DNA of 64,000 nt from Oscillospiraceae bacterium (GTDB lineage Bacteria > Bacillota > Clostridia > Oscillospirales > Oscillospiraceae), in assembly GCA_021770845.1 (NCBI GenBank), contig JAETQF010000001.1, positions 186,001 to 250,000 on the forward strand, read 5' to 3'. The notes below the pieces were generated by a model that was not told the origin of the DNA, ran no database searches, and saw only the letters and a list, made by a program, of their open reading frames with translations. The translations under genes and the position numbers were made by a program. Shown in pieces: positions 8,858-19,329 of the stretch (position 1 is its first letter; the number at the start of each line of letters is the position of its first letter).

Positions 8858-10057
8858 ATGGACAAGCTGCAAATGAAAACCCCCCTGGTGGAGATGGACG
8901 GGGACGAGATGACCCGCATCCTCTGGCAGCAGATCAAGGAGGAGCTGCTGGAGCCCTATATCGACCTGAAAACCGAGTACTACGACCTGGGCCTGCCCGA
9001 GCGGGAGCGCACAAAGGATCAGGTGACCATCGACGCCGCCCAAGCCAATAAGAAGTACGGCGTGGCCGTCAAGTGCGCCACCATCACCCCCAACGCCCAG
9101 CGGGTGGAGGAGTACAAGCTGTCCCAGATGTGGAAGTCCCCCAACGGTACCATCCGGGCCATTTTAGACGGCACCGTGTTCCGGGCCCCCATCATGATCC
9201 GCGGGCTCAACCCGGTGGTGAAGAACTGGCAGGCCCCCATCACCATCGCCCGCCACGCCTTCGGGGACGTGTACAAGGCGGCGGAGCTCAAGGTGCCCGG
9301 CCCTGGCACGGCGGAGCTGGTGTTCACCGCCGCCGACGGCACGGTGACCTGGGAGCCTATCCACCGATTCGACGGCCCCGGCGTGCTCCAGGGACAGTTC
9401 AACGTGGAGGCGTCCATCGCGTCCTTCGCCCGCTCCTGCTTCCAGTTCGCCCTGGACACGAAGCAGGATCTGTGGTTCTCCACCAAGGACACCATCTCCA
9501 AGAAGTACGATCACACCTTCAAGGACATCTTCGCGGACATCTACGAGGCGGAGTACAAGGCCAAGTTTGAGCAGGCGGGGATCACCTACTTCTACACCCT
9601 CATCGACGACGCGGTGGCCCGGGTGATCCGCTCCAAGGGGGGCTTTATCTGGGCCTGCAAGAACTACGATGGCGACGTGATGAGCGACATGGTATCCACC
9701 GCCTTCGGCTCACTGGCCATGATGACCTCGGTGCTGGTGTCCCCCGACGGCAACTACGAGTACGAGGCCGCCCACGGCACCGTCACCCAGCACTACTACC
9801 GCCACCTGCGGGGCGAGCAGGTGTCCACCAACCCCATGGCCACCCTGTTCGCCTGGACGGGGGCGCTGGCCAAGCGGGGGGAGCTGGACGATCTTCCGGA
9901 GCTGACCGCCTTTGCCCATAAGCTGGAGAAAGCGTCCATCGACACCATCGAGAGCGGCGTGATGACCGGCGATCTGGTGGGCCTGTGGGAGGGCGAGGCT
10001 CCCGCCCGCAAGGTGACGGGGCTGGAGTTCCTCCGGGCCATCCGTGGAAGGTTGTGA
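8858..10057 (+). CDS. icd: NADP-dependent isocitrate dehydrogenase
   Basis: 399 aa, KTPLVEMDGDEMTRILWQQIKEELLEPYIDLKTEYYDLGLPERERT; YEAAHGTVTQHYYRHLRGE. Confidence 0.96.
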   Translation: MDKLQMKTPLVEMDGDEMTRILWQQIKEELLEPYIDLKTEYYDLGLPERERTKDQVTIDAAQANKKYGVAVKCATITPNAQRVEEYKLSQMWKSPNGTIRAILDGTVFRAPIMIRGLNPVVKNWQAPITIARHAFGDVYKAAELKVPGPGTAELVFTAADGTVTWEPIHRFDGPGVLQGQFNVEASIASFARSCFQFALDTKQDLWFSTKDTISKKYDHTFKDIFADIYEAEYKAKFEQAGITYFYTLIDDAVARVIRSKGGFIWACKNYDGDVMSDMVSTAFGSLAMMTSVLVSPDGNYEYEAAHGTVTQHYYRHLRGEQVSTNPMATLFAWTGALAKRGELDDLPELTAFAHKLEKASIDTIESGVMTGDLVGLWEGEAPARKVTGLEFLRAIRGRL

Positions 10058-10067
10058 GGGCTGCGCT

Positions 10068-10784
10068 ATGATTTACTTCCTCACCAGCAGCTCCTGTCTG
10101 CCCGACTCCCCGGCGTTGAACCCGGCCAACGGCTTTGTGGACGAGCTGCGCGAGGCGCTGCCCGATCCGTGCCGGGCGGTGTTCGTCGCCTCCTCCCCTG
10201 ACGACGTGGAAAGAACCGAGCGGTTCGCCGGATCCATCCGCACCGGCTTTGAGCTGACGGGCTTCCGGTTCGACCGCTATCAGATATTGGGTAGAAGGAG
10301 CGCGGATCAGTGCGGGGCTTTGGTGGGGGGGGCGGATCTGCTCATCCTGGCGGGCGGCCACGTCCCCACCCAGAACCGGTTTTTCCAGGACATCGGCCTG
10401 CGGGAGCGGCTGACGGGCTATGACGGCGTGGTGGTGGGCATCAGCGCGGGCACCATGAACTGCGAGGAGCTGGTCTACGCCCCGCCCGAGGAGGAGGGCG
10501 AGGCCATCGACCCCAGCTACCGGCGGTTCTACCCCGGCCTGGGGTTGACGAAGGCCATGATCTTCCCCCACTTCCAGGACACCCGGTACGAGGTGGTGGA
10601 CGGCCTGCCCACCCTGGAAACCAGCCTGCTGCCCGACAGCATGGGGCGGAAAATCTACGCCCTGGTGGACGGCAGCTTCCTTCTGGGCAGGGACGGCCGG
10701 GAGGAGCTGCGGGGGGAGGCGTACCTCATCGAAAACGGCGTCCTCTCCCAGATCGGCCGGGAGGGCGATGTGCTCCCGCTTTAG
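10068..10784 (+). CDS. Peptidase S51 (peptidase E)-like / class I glutamine amidotransferase-like protein
   Basis: MIYFLTSSSCLPD...VVVGISAGTMNCEE nucleophile elbow; ATG at 10068. Confidence 0.85.
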   Translation: MIYFLTSSSCLPDSPALNPANGFVDELREALPDPCRAVFVASSPDDVERTERFAGSIRTGFELTGFRFDRYQILGRRSADQCGALVGGADLLILAGGHVPTQNRFFQDIGLRERLTGYDGVVVGISAGTMNCEELVYAPPEEEGEAIDPSYRRFYPGLGLTKAMIFPHFQDTRYEVVDGLPTLETSLLPDSMGRKIYALVDGSFLLGRDGREELRGEAYLIENGVLSQIGREGDVLPL

Positions 10785-10820
10785 GGCTCCATCCCCCAAC
10801 TGCATACTAACAGCATCACA

Positions 10821-10853
10821 AAGCCCCCGGACGGCCTGTCCGGGGGCTTTCTT
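10821..10853 (+). terminator. Rho-independent terminator
   Basis: AAGCCCCCGGACGGCCTGTCCGGGGGCTTTCTT. Confidence 0.8.
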
Positions 10854-10863
10854 GTTCTCAGGT

Positions 10864-11478
10864 TCAGCAGGCGGCGTCCACGCCCAGCTCCCGCAGCCGG
10901 AGCCGCAGATGGGCCGTGTCGCCGTGGAAGATCACCCCGCCCATGCCGCAGCGGACGGCGGCTTCGATATTGCGGGGATCATCGTCGATAAAGACGCACT
11001 CCTCGGGGCGCAGCCGGAAGTATTCCAGGAACCGCAGGTAGATCCCCGGCTCCGGCTTCACGAAATGGAAGTCACAGGAGACAAACTCCCCGTCAAAAAA
11101 CTCCAGGGCGGGGATGTTTTTCCGGAAGTCGTGGAACCGGGTGCAGGTGTTGGACAGCAGATAGATGCGGTAGCCCTTGCCCTTCAGCTCCTTCACCAGC
11201 TCATACACCCCCTCCAGGGGTGGAATGTCCTGATGCCAGTTGTTCACGATATCCCATACCACCGGATGGAGCCGCTCCGGCAGGCGGGCGCACACCGCCT
11301 CCGCCATCTCCTCGTCGGTGATGACGCCCCGATCCGTCCACACCCACTCCAGCGAGCGGAACAGCTCCCGGCGTATGGGCTCATAGTCCAACCGATCGGG
11401 GACAAATCGGGTGATGTAGCGTTGGGCGTCAAAGTCAATCAGCACGCCGCCCATGTCAAATACCACATTCTTGATCAT
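10864..11478 (-). CDS. HAD-superfamily (IA) hydrolase
   Basis: MIKNVVFDMGGVLIDFDAQRY...YLLSNT...KPEPGIYLRFLEYF...CVFIDDDPRNIEAA. Confidence 0.93.
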   Translation of the reverse strand: MIKNVVFDMGGVLIDFDAQRYITRFVPDRLDYEPIRRELFRSLEWVWTDRGVITDEEMAEAVCARLPERLHPVVWDIVNNWHQDIPPLEGVYELVKELKGKGYRIYLLSNTCTRFHDFRKNIPALEFFDGEFVSCDFHFVKPEPGIYLRFLEYFRLRPEECVFIDDDPRNIEAAVRCGMGGVIFHGDTAHLRLRLRELGVDAAC

Positions 11479-11756
11479 TGCTGGACACCTTTCCTTTCCC
11501 GGCCCCGGGCGCTCCGCGGCCGCCTCCGCCGCCCCGCCCCTGCCCGGGCAGAAGGGAGCTTGTCTATACAATCGGACGATTTCCCCGTTAAATTAAGAGG
11601 CGTTCGCCCAATCTATGGGATCCTGCCCATAAAAACCTTGTCATTTCCCCGGATATGCTGTATAATGTGCAAAGAGATTGTCAAGTTCTGGCTGACGCTT
11701 GCCGCAAAGCCCGAGCTGGAACATCCACTGGAAGAAAAGGAGGCGGGAGGAGAGCC

Positions 11757-13301
11757 ATGGATTCGGAAAACGTCATTGAAATGCTGCATATCACCAAGGA
11801 ATTCCCCGGCATCATCGCCAACGACGACATCACGCTCCAGCTGCGGCGGGGGGAGATCCACGCCCTGCTGGGGGAGAACGGCGCGGGCAAATCCACGCTG
11901 ATGAGCGTGCTGTTCGGCCTGTACCAGCCGGAGAAGGGCGTCATCAAGAAAAACGGCCAGGTCGTACAGATCAACGACCCCAACGACGCCACGGCCCTGG
12001 GCATCGGCATGGTACACCAGCACTTCAAGCTCATTGAGGTGTTCACCGTGCTGGACAACATCATCCTGGGCGCGGAGACTACCAAGGCGGGCTTCCTTCA
12101 GAAAAAGGAGGCCCGGGCCAAGGTGGAGGCCCTGTCCGAGCGGTACGGCCTGAAGGTGGATCTGGACGCCAAGGTGGAGGACATCACCGTGGGGATGCAG
12201 CAGCGGGTGGAGATCCTGAAGATGCTGTACCGGGACAACGAGATCCTCATCTTCGACGAGCCCACCGCCGTCCTCACCCCCCAGGAGATCGACGAGCTGA
12301 TGGCCACCATGAAGGAGTTCGCCAAGGAGGGCAAGTCCATCCTGTTCATCTCCCACAAGCTCAACGAGATCATGGCGGTGTCCGACCGGGTGACGGTGCT
12401 GCGCAAGGGCAAGTACATCGGCACCGTGGACACCAAGGACACGGACAAGCAGTCCCTGTCCGACATGATGGTGGGCCGCTCCGTCCAGCTGGAGGTGCAC
12501 AAGGAGCCCGCCCACCCCGGCGAGGCGGTGCTGTCCCTCCGGGACTTCTGCGTGCCCTCCAGGGCCCACAAGCGCAACGCGGTGGATCACGTGAGCTTCG
12601 ACGTGCGGGCGGGAGAAATCCTGTGCATCGCCGGCATCGACGGCAACGGCCAGACCGAGCTGGTCTACGGCCTGACGGGGCTGGAAAAGAGCTCCGGCGG
12701 CACCGCCACCCTGTGCGGGGAGGACATCTCCCACGCCTCCATCCGCCACCGGGGCAGGAACATGAGCCACATCCCCGAGGATCGGCACAAGCACGGGCTG
12801 GTGCTGGACTTCACCCTGGAGCAGAACCTGGTGCTCCAGCGGTACCAGGAAAAGCGGTTCCAGACCAAGGGCTTCATCAACCGGGGCGCTGTGCGGGAGT
12901 ACGCCAACCAGCTCATCGCCCAGTATGACGTGCGCTCCGGCCAGGGGCCGGTGACGGCGGCCCGCTCCATGTCCGGCGGCAACCAGCAGAAGGCCATCAT
13001 CGCCCGGGAGCTGGATCGGGAGAAGCCGCTGATCGTGGCCGTCCAGCCCACCCGGGGCCTGGACGTGGGCGCCATTGAGTACATCCACAGCCAGCTGGTG
13101 GCGGAGCGGGACAAGGGCCGCGCCGTGCTGCTGGTGAGCCTGGAGCTGGACGAGGTGATGAACCTGTCCGACCGGATCCTGGTGATGTACGAGGGCGAGA
13201 TCGTGGGCGAGTTCGATCCCAAGCAGACCGACGTGCAGGAGCTGGGCCTCTACATGGCCGGAGCCAAGCGGGCACAGGAGAAGGGGGGCAGGCCGGCATG
13301 A
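11757..13301 (+). CDS. BMP-type nucleoside ABC transporter ATP-binding protein (two ABC domains)
   Basis: [50 protein letters not shown]; second half [16 protein letters not shown]. Confidence 0.93.
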   Translation: MDSENVIEMLHITKEFPGIIANDDITLQLRRGEIHALLGENGAGKSTLMSVLFGLYQPEKGVIKKNGQVVQINDPNDATALGIGMVHQHFKLIEVFTVLDNIILGAETTKAGFLQKKEARAKVEALSERYGLKVDLDAKVEDITVGMQQRVEILKMLYRDNEILIFDEPTAVLTPQEIDELMATMKEFAKEGKSILFISHKLNEIMAVSDRVTVLRKGKYIGTVDTKDTDKQSLSDMMVGRSVQLEVHKEPAHPGEAVLSLRDFCVPSRAHKRNAVDHVSFDVRAGEILCIAGIDGNGQTELVYGLTGLEKSSGGTATLCGEDISHASIRHRGRNMSHIPEDRHKHGLVLDFTLEQNLVLQRYQEKRFQTKGFINRGAVREYANQLIAQYDVRSGQGPVTAARSMSGGNQQKAIIARELDREKPLIVAVQPTRGLDVGAIEYIHSQLVAERDKGRAVLLVSLELDEVMNLSDRILVMYEGEIVGEFDPKQTDVQELGLYMAGAKRAQEKGGRPA

Positions 13302-14533
13302 AGGAGAAATGGAACCATCTGATGAAAAAGGACGGGGCCAAGACGGTGGCGGCCTCCGTGATCTCCATCCTCATCGGCCTGCTGGTGGGCTGTATCATCG
13401 TGATCATCACCGGCCTGACCAGCGGCAATATGGACAGCGCCAGCGTGTGGGACGGCGTGCGGCTGGTGCTGGGCGGCATCCTCAGCACCGGGCGGGACGC
13501 CTCGGGCAGCCTCACCTTCGGCTTCAACCCCACCAACGTGGGCAATATGCTGTTCCGGGCCACGCCGCTGATCCTCACCGGACTGTCGGTGGCGGTGGCC
13601 TTCAAGACCGGCCTGTTCAACATCGGCGCCCCGGGGCAGTACCTCATGGGCACCGCCGCCACCCTCATCACCGCGCTGAGCATCCCCACATCCGCCGTAC
13701 CCTCCCCCATCGTGTGGCTGCTGGCCTTCCTGGCGGGCGTCCTGGCGGGGGCGCTGTGGGGGGCCATCCCCGGCCTGGTGAAGGCCCTGCTCAACATCAA
13801 CGAGGTGCTGGCCTGCATCATGACCAACTGGATCGCCGCCAACCTGGTGACCTGGATCTTTGACAACAGCGTCTGGCGCAATCTGGAGGAATACGGCAAA
13901 ACCAATTACATCTACAAGACCAGCCACAACGGGGTGGAGACCGCCCGGGCGGGGCTGGACGCCCTGTTCCCCGGCTCCCAGGTGAACTGGGGCTTCGGCA
14001 TCGCGGTGGTCATCGCCATCCTGGTGTACGTGTTCATGACCAAGACCACCATGGGCTACGAGCTGATGGCCTGCGGCAGCAACCGCCACGCCGCCCGGTA
14101 CGCCGGCGTCAGCGACAGGCGGAACATCGTGCTGTCCATGGCCATCGCCGGGGCCCTGTCCGGGGCTGCGGCGGCGCTGTACTACCTGTCCGGCAACACG
14201 GAGTTCTACTGGCAGACCTATCAGTCCCTGCCCGCCACCGGCTTCAACGGCATCCCGGTGGCCCTGCTGGCGGCCAGCAACCCCATCGGCGTGATCTTCA
14301 CCGGCTGCTTCATGTCCATGCTGAACATCGTGGGCCAGCAGCTCACCAGCCTCACCGCCTTCAACGAGTACATCACCGACGTGATCATCGCCACCATCGT
14401 ATACCTGAGCGCCTTCTCCCTGGTGATCAAGCTGTGGCTCAGCGGCCGGAAGAAGCACAAGGTTCAGCCGCCCGCCGTCCCCGCGGCCTCTGCCGCGGAC
14501 GGCAAGGCGGAGAAAGGAGGGGAGGACGCATGA
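13298..14533 (+). CDS. ABC transporter permease
   Basis: 411 aa, FKTGLFNIGAPGQYLMG and MACGSNRHAARYAGVSDRRNIVLSMAIAGALSG. Confidence 0.92.
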   Translation: MKEKWNHLMKKDGAKTVAASVISILIGLLVGCIIVIITGLTSGNMDSASVWDGVRLVLGGILSTGRDASGSLTFGFNPTNVGNMLFRATPLILTGLSVAVAFKTGLFNIGAPGQYLMGTAATLITALSIPTSAVPSPIVWLLAFLAGVLAGALWGAIPGLVKALLNINEVLACIMTNWIAANLVTWIFDNSVWRNLEEYGKTNYIYKTSHNGVETARAGLDALFPGSQVNWGFGIAVVIAILVYVFMTKTTMGYELMACGSNRHAARYAGVSDRRNIVLSMAIAGALSGAAAALYYLSGNTEFYWQTYQSLPATGFNGIPVALLAASNPIGVIFTGCFMSMLNIVGQQLTSLTAFNEYITDVIIATIVYLSAFSLVIKLWLSGRKKHKVQPPAVPAASAADGKAEKGGEDA

Positions 14534-15558
14534 CATTCCTGATTCAGCAGACGCTGATCTACGCGGTTCCCCTGATGATCGTGGCGCTGGCCGGCGTGTT
14601 TGCCGAGCGCAGCGGCATCATCAACCTGGCGCTGGAGGGCATCATGATCTTCGGCGCGTTCATCGGGGTGCTGTTCGTCCAGATCATGCAGCAGACCGGC
14701 GCCTTTGACGGGGCCAAGTCCGATGGAAACTGGCTCGCCCTCCAGGGGCTCATGCTGCTGACCATGCTGGTGACCGCGGCGGCGGGGGCGCTGTTCTCCC
14801 TGCTGCTGTCCTTCGCCTCGGTGAACCTGCGGGCGGATCAGACCATCGGCGGCACGGCGCTGAATCTGCTGGCCCCGGCCCTGGTGCTGTTCCTCATCCG
14901 GATCATCGCCAACCAGAACACCCTTTATATCGACGGCGACGCCGCCAGCTGGTTCATGCTGCGCAAGTCGGATCTGGGCTTCGGCAGGAACGCCGACCTG
15001 GGCTTCCTGGGCGAAACCTTCCTCCACCGGGTCTACCCCGCCACCTATGTGTGCATCCTGCTGTTTGTGGTGCTGTCCATCATCCTCTACAAGACGAAGT
15101 TCGGCCTGCGGCTGCGCTCCTGCGGCGAAAATCCCCAGGCGGCGGACTCCCTGGGCATCAACGTCTACAAGATGCGGTACGCCGGCACCTCCATCTCCGG
15201 GGCGCTGGCGGGGATCGGCGGCTTTGTCTACGCCCTGACCACCGCCAACTGTTCCTCCAACGGCGACGTGGCGGGCTTCGGCTTCCTGGCCCTGGCCGTC
15301 ATGATCTTCGGCAACTGGAAGCCGCTGAACATCGCGGGGGCGGCCCTGCTGTTCGGCCTGTTCAAGTGCGTGGCGGCGTCCTACACCTCCATCGACCTCA
15401 ACGGCGACGGGGTATACCTGCTGGCCAGCATCCCCATCAGCCCCCACTTCTACCGGATGCTGCCCTACCTGATCACCCTGATCGTGCTGGCCTTTACGTC
15501 CAAGAAGTCCCGGGCTCCCAAGGCGGAGGGCATTCCCTACGACAAGGGCCAGCGGTAA
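14530..15558 (+). CDS. ABC transporter permease
   Basis: MTFLIQQTLIYAVPLMIVALAGVFAERSGIINLALEGIMIFGAFIGV. Confidence 0.92.
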   Translation: MTFLIQQTLIYAVPLMIVALAGVFAERSGIINLALEGIMIFGAFIGVLFVQIMQQTGAFDGAKSDGNWLALQGLMLLTMLVTAAAGALFSLLLSFASVNLRADQTIGGTALNLLAPALVLFLIRIIANQNTLYIDGDAASWFMLRKSDLGFGRNADLGFLGETFLHRVYPATYVCILLFVVLSIILYKTKFGLRLRSCGENPQAADSLGINVYKMRYAGTSISGALAGIGGFVYALTTANCSSNGDVAGFGFLALAVMIFGNWKPLNIAGAALLFGLFKCVAASYTSIDLNGDGVYLLASIPISPHFYRMLPYLITLIVLAFTSKKSRAPKAEGIPYDKGQR

Positions 15559-15633
15559 GGCGCATAAACCGTCCTCCCCAGGCGTAGGATGGTACGGAGC
15601 AGACGGGGCAAAAACCCCCAGGGAGGGATTCCA

Positions 15634-16569
15634 ATGGAACACATCTACACATCCGCCGATCAGCTCATCGGCCGCACCCCCCTGCTGGAGCTGACGGGGC
15701 TGGAGCGGGCCGTGGGGCTGGAGGCCCGGCTGCTGGCCAAGCTGGAGTATTTCAACCCGGCGGGCAGCGCAAAGGATCGGGTGGCCAAGGCCATGATCGA
15801 CGACGGGGAGGCCCGGGGCGCGCTGCGCCCCGGCGGCGCCATCATCGAGCCCACCTCCGGCAACACGGGGATCGGGCTGGCGGCGGTGGCGGCGTCCCGG
15901 GGCTACCGGGTGATCATCGTCATGCCCGACACCATGAGCATGGAGCGCCGCCGCCTGATGGCGGCCTACGGGGCGGAGCTGGTGCTCACCCCCGGGGCCC
16001 AGGGCATGGCGGGAGCCATCCAGCGGGCGGAGGAGCTGGCCCGGGAGATCCCCGGCGGCTTTATCCCCGGCCAGTTTGAAAACCCGGCCAACCCCGCCGC
16101 CCACCGGGCCTCCACCGGCCCGGAGATCTGGGCGGACACCGACGGGCGGGTGGACGTGTTCGTGGCGGGCGTGGGCACCGGCGGCACCATCACCGGCGTG
16201 GGCGAATACCTCAAGAGCCAGAACCCCGACCTCCGGGTGGTGGCGGTGGAGCCCGCCTCCTCCCCCGTCCTCAGCCAGGGGCGGGCGGGGAAGCATGGCA
16301 TCCAGGGCATCGGCGCGGGCTTTGTGCCCAAGGCCCTGAACCCCGCCATATACGACGAGATCCTCCCCGTGGAGGACGAGGACGCCTTTGCCGCCGCCCG
16401 GCGGCTGGGGCGGTCGGAGGGAGTGCTGGTGGGCATCTCCTCCGGAGCGGCGCTGTGGGCGGCCCTCCAGGTCGCCAAACGCCCGGACAGCCGGGGCAAG
16501 ACCATCGTGACCCTCCTCCCTGACGGCGGGGATCGCTACCTGTCCACTGCCCTGTTCGATATGGATTAA
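15634..16569 (+). CDS. cysK: Cysteine synthase A
   Basis: [14 protein letters not shown]...[15 protein letters not shown]...[35 protein letters not shown]. Confidence 0.95.
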   Translation: MEHIYTSADQLIGRTPLLELTGLERAVGLEARLLAKLEYFNPAGSAKDRVAKAMIDDGEARGALRPGGAIIEPTSGNTGIGLAAVAASRGYRVIIVMPDTMSMERRRLMAAYGAELVLTPGAQGMAGAIQRAEELAREIPGGFIPGQFENPANPAAHRASTGPEIWADTDGRVDVFVAGVGTGGTITGVGEYLKSQNPDLRVVAVEPASSPVLSQGRAGKHGIQGIGAGFVPKALNPAIYDEILPVEDEDAFAAARRLGRSEGVLVGISSGAALWAALQVAKRPDSRGKTIVTLLPDGGDRYLSTALFDMD

Positions 16570-16576
16570 GGAAAGA

Positions 16577-16618
16577 GGCCCGGACTGCCGAGACGCGCGG
16601 CAATCCGGGCCCTTTTTT
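16577..16618 (+). terminator. Rho-independent terminator after cysK
   Basis: GGCCCGGA...TCCGGGCC then TTTTTT. Confidence 0.8.
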
Positions 16619-16744
16619 GCCGTTCAGAAAAAATTTACCCATCCTTGGAAAGTTATAGGTGTCAAACGGCCCCGGATGATGTATAATAGAAAATTAAGAC
16701 AGCCTCCGTGCTTCCGGCGCGGAGCTCAGCCGAGGAGGAAAGCC

Positions 16745-18037
16745 ATGGAACAGCAATGGAAGCAGCTGGCGGAGGGCGTGGAGCTGCTGGTGAACCGGAC
16801 GGACAAGTTCAAAACCGGCCTGCTCAGCGTGACCCTCACCGTCCCCCTGCGCCGGGAGGACGCCACCGCCGGGGCGCTGATCCCCGAGGTGCTCTACCGG
16901 GGCAGCAAAAGCTACCCGGACATGGAGCGGCTGTCCGCCGCCACCGACGGGCTGTACGGCGCGTCCCTGGGCCCCGCGGTGCGCCAGCGGGGGGAGAGCC
17001 AGTGTGTCAGCTTTTTGTGCAGCGTCATCGACGACCGCTACGCCCTGGACGGCGGGGCGGTGCTGGAGCCCGCCGCCGCCCTCATGGGGGAGGTGCTGCT
17101 GGATCCGGCGGTGGATCAGGGCGTATTCCGGACGGACTATGTGAAAAGCGAGGGGGCCAATCTGGCCGACCGCATCCGATCCCGGGTGAACGACAAGCGG
17201 AGCTGGTCCATCTTCCGGCTGATCCAGGAGATGTGCGGCCAGGAGGCCTACGCGGTGGATAAGCTGGGGGACGCGGAGGAGGCCCTGTCCGCCGCCCCGG
17301 AGGGGCTGTGGGCGGACTACCAGGCCCTGCTGGGCCGGGCCAAGGTCACCTTCTACTACGGCGGCTCCGCCCGCCCGGAACGGGTGGAGGAGACGGTGCG
17401 GCGGGCCTTCGCCCCTCTGATCTCCGGGCGCCGCGCCCCGGTGGAGTGCGCGGTTCCGGCGGAACCGCAGGGCCCGGTGCGCACCGTCACAGATGAACTG
17501 GACGTGACCCAGGGCAAGCTGGCCATGGGCTTCCGCACCGGCGGGGTGACGATGGACAGCCCGGACTACCCCGCCCTGCTGGTGTGCAACGCCCTGTACG
17601 GCGGCAGCGCCAACTCCCGGCTGTTCCTCCACGTCCGGGAGAAGCTGAGCCTGTGCTACTACGCCTCCTCCCTCATCGACAAGCTGAAGGGGCTGCTGGT
17701 GGTGTCCTCCGGGGTGGAGTTCGGCGACTTCGACCGGGCCCAGGAGGCCATCCTCGCCCAGCTGGACGAGCTGCGGGCGGGCCGGTTCACCGATGACGAG
17801 CGCAACGCCGCCATCCGCACGGTGGTGAACAGCCTCCGGGGCCGGCTGGACAGCCAGGGGCAGATGGAGGACGACTGCGTGACCAAGCTGGTGTACGGCG
17901 TACAGCCGGATGACGGCGGGGCGCTGATCCAGTCCGTGGAGCGGGTGACGGCGGAGGACATCGCCCAGGCCGCCCAACGGATCCAGCTGGACACGGTATA
18001 CCGCCTGACGGGAAAGGAGGGCGCGGCCCATGGTTGA
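16745..18037 (+). CDS. M16-family protease-like protein lacking HxxEH (YfmF/AlbE-like)
   Basis: M16 fold motifs; no HxxEH; followed by M16 with HFLEH. Confidence 0.87.
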   Translation: MEQQWKQLAEGVELLVNRTDKFKTGLLSVTLTVPLRREDATAGALIPEVLYRGSKSYPDMERLSAATDGLYGASLGPAVRQRGESQCVSFLCSVIDDRYALDGGAVLEPAAALMGEVLLDPAVDQGVFRTDYVKSEGANLADRIRSRVNDKRSWSIFRLIQEMCGQEAYAVDKLGDAEEALSAAPEGLWADYQALLGRAKVTFYYGGSARPERVEETVRRAFAPLISGRRAPVECAVPAEPQGPVRTVTDELDVTQGKLAMGFRTGGVTMDSPDYPALLVCNALYGGSANSRLFLHVREKLSLCYYASSLIDKLKGLLVVSSGVEFGDFDRAQEAILAQLDELRAGRFTDDERNAAIRTVVNSLRGRLDSQGQMEDDCVTKLVYGVQPDDGGALIQSVERVTAEDIAQAAQRIQLDTVYRLTGKEGAAHG

Positions 18038-19301
18038 GCGCAATTACCCCGCCCTGCGGGAGACAATCTGGCACGGTGTCCTGCCCAACGGGCTGAACGT
18101 CTACGTGGACAGGCGGCCTGAGTACGGCAAGCAGTTCGCCTTTTTCGCCACCCGCTACGGCGGCATGGATCTGCGCTTCCGGGGGGAGGACGGCGAGTGG
18201 GTGGACACGCCCCAGGGGGTGGCCCACTTCCTGGAGCACAAGATGTTCGACACCCAGGACGGCAGCGCCCTCCAGCGCATGGCCGCCCAGGGGGTGGATC
18301 CCAACGCCTACACCACCCCCTCCATGACGGGCTATTTCTTCGAGGGCGTCCAGGGCTTTGAGGACAATCTGCGTACCCTGCTGTCCTTCGTGTCCCAGCC
18401 CTGGTTCACCGACGAGAGCGTGGCCAAGGAGCAGGGCATCATCGGTCAGGAAATCCGGATGTGCGAGGACGACCCCGGCCACGAGGTCTACTACCAGCTC
18501 ATGGAGGCCATGTACGCCAAGCACCCCGTCCGGATCCGGGTGGCGGGGACGGTGGAGTCCATCGCTCAGATCACGGCGGACACCCTCTATCAGTGCCACC
18601 GGGCCTTCTACCGGCCGGGGAACATGGTGCTGTGCGCCGCGGGGGACGTGGATCCGGAGCGGGTGGCCGCCATCGCCGGGGAGGTGCTGGGCCAGGATCG
18701 CTCCGCCGCCGCCCCCGCCAGCCACGGCGAGGGAGAGCCCAGCCGGGTGGTACAGCGGTACGCCCAGCGGGCCATGCCCGTGTCCATGCCCCTGTTCGAG
18801 CTGGGCTTCAAGGGCAGCCCCGCCCCCAAGGGGGAGGGCCTGCGCCAGCGGCTGGTGGCGGAGCTGGCCTGCGACGTGCTGTTCAGCTCCTCCGCCCCGC
18901 TGTACAGCCGGCTCTATGAGCAGGGGCTCATCAACGGCAGCTTTGACAGCAGCTACGACGAGCTGCCCGGCTGCGCCTGCCTCATCGCCGGCGGGGAGAG
19001 CCGGGATCCCCGGCAGGTGCTGGACGAGGTGCTGAAGGAGGCCGCCCGCCTGGCCCGGGAGGGCATCGATCCAGAGCTGTGGGATCGGCTGAAGAAGGCG
19101 GCCTACGGCTCCATGGTGCGGCGGCTCAACTCCCTGGACGACACCTGCTTCGAGCTGGCCCAGGCCCATTTTGACGGCGAGGACTACCTCAGCTTCCCCC
19201 AGGTGTTCCAGAGCATCGAGCGGTCGGACGGCGAGGCGCTGATCCGCTCCTGGTGCACCGAGGATCGGGCGGCGCTGTCCGTGATCCGGCCTCTGGACTG
19301 A
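18030..19301 (+). CDS. M16-family zinc protease (YfmH/AlbF-like)
   Basis: GVAHFLEHKMFDTQDGSALQRMAAQGVDPNAYT; overlaps upstream gene by 8 nt. Confidence 0.92.
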   Translation: MVERNYPALRETIWHGVLPNGLNVYVDRRPEYGKQFAFFATRYGGMDLRFRGEDGEWVDTPQGVAHFLEHKMFDTQDGSALQRMAAQGVDPNAYTTPSMTGYFFEGVQGFEDNLRTLLSFVSQPWFTDESVAKEQGIIGQEIRMCEDDPGHEVYYQLMEAMYAKHPVRIRVAGTVESIAQITADTLYQCHRAFYRPGNMVLCAAGDVDPERVAAIAGEVLGQDRSAAAPASHGEGEPSRVVQRYAQRAMPVSMPLFELGFKGSPAPKGEGLRQRLVAELACDVLFSSSAPLYSRLYEQGLINGSFDSSYDELPGCACLIAGGESRDPRQVLDEVLKEAARLAREGIDPELWDRLKKAAYGSMVRRLNSLDDTCFELAQAHFDGEDYLSFPQVFQSIERSDGEALIRSWCTEDRAALSVIRPLD

Positions 19302-19329
19302 CCCACTACAGAAAAAGAGGAATGACCAA

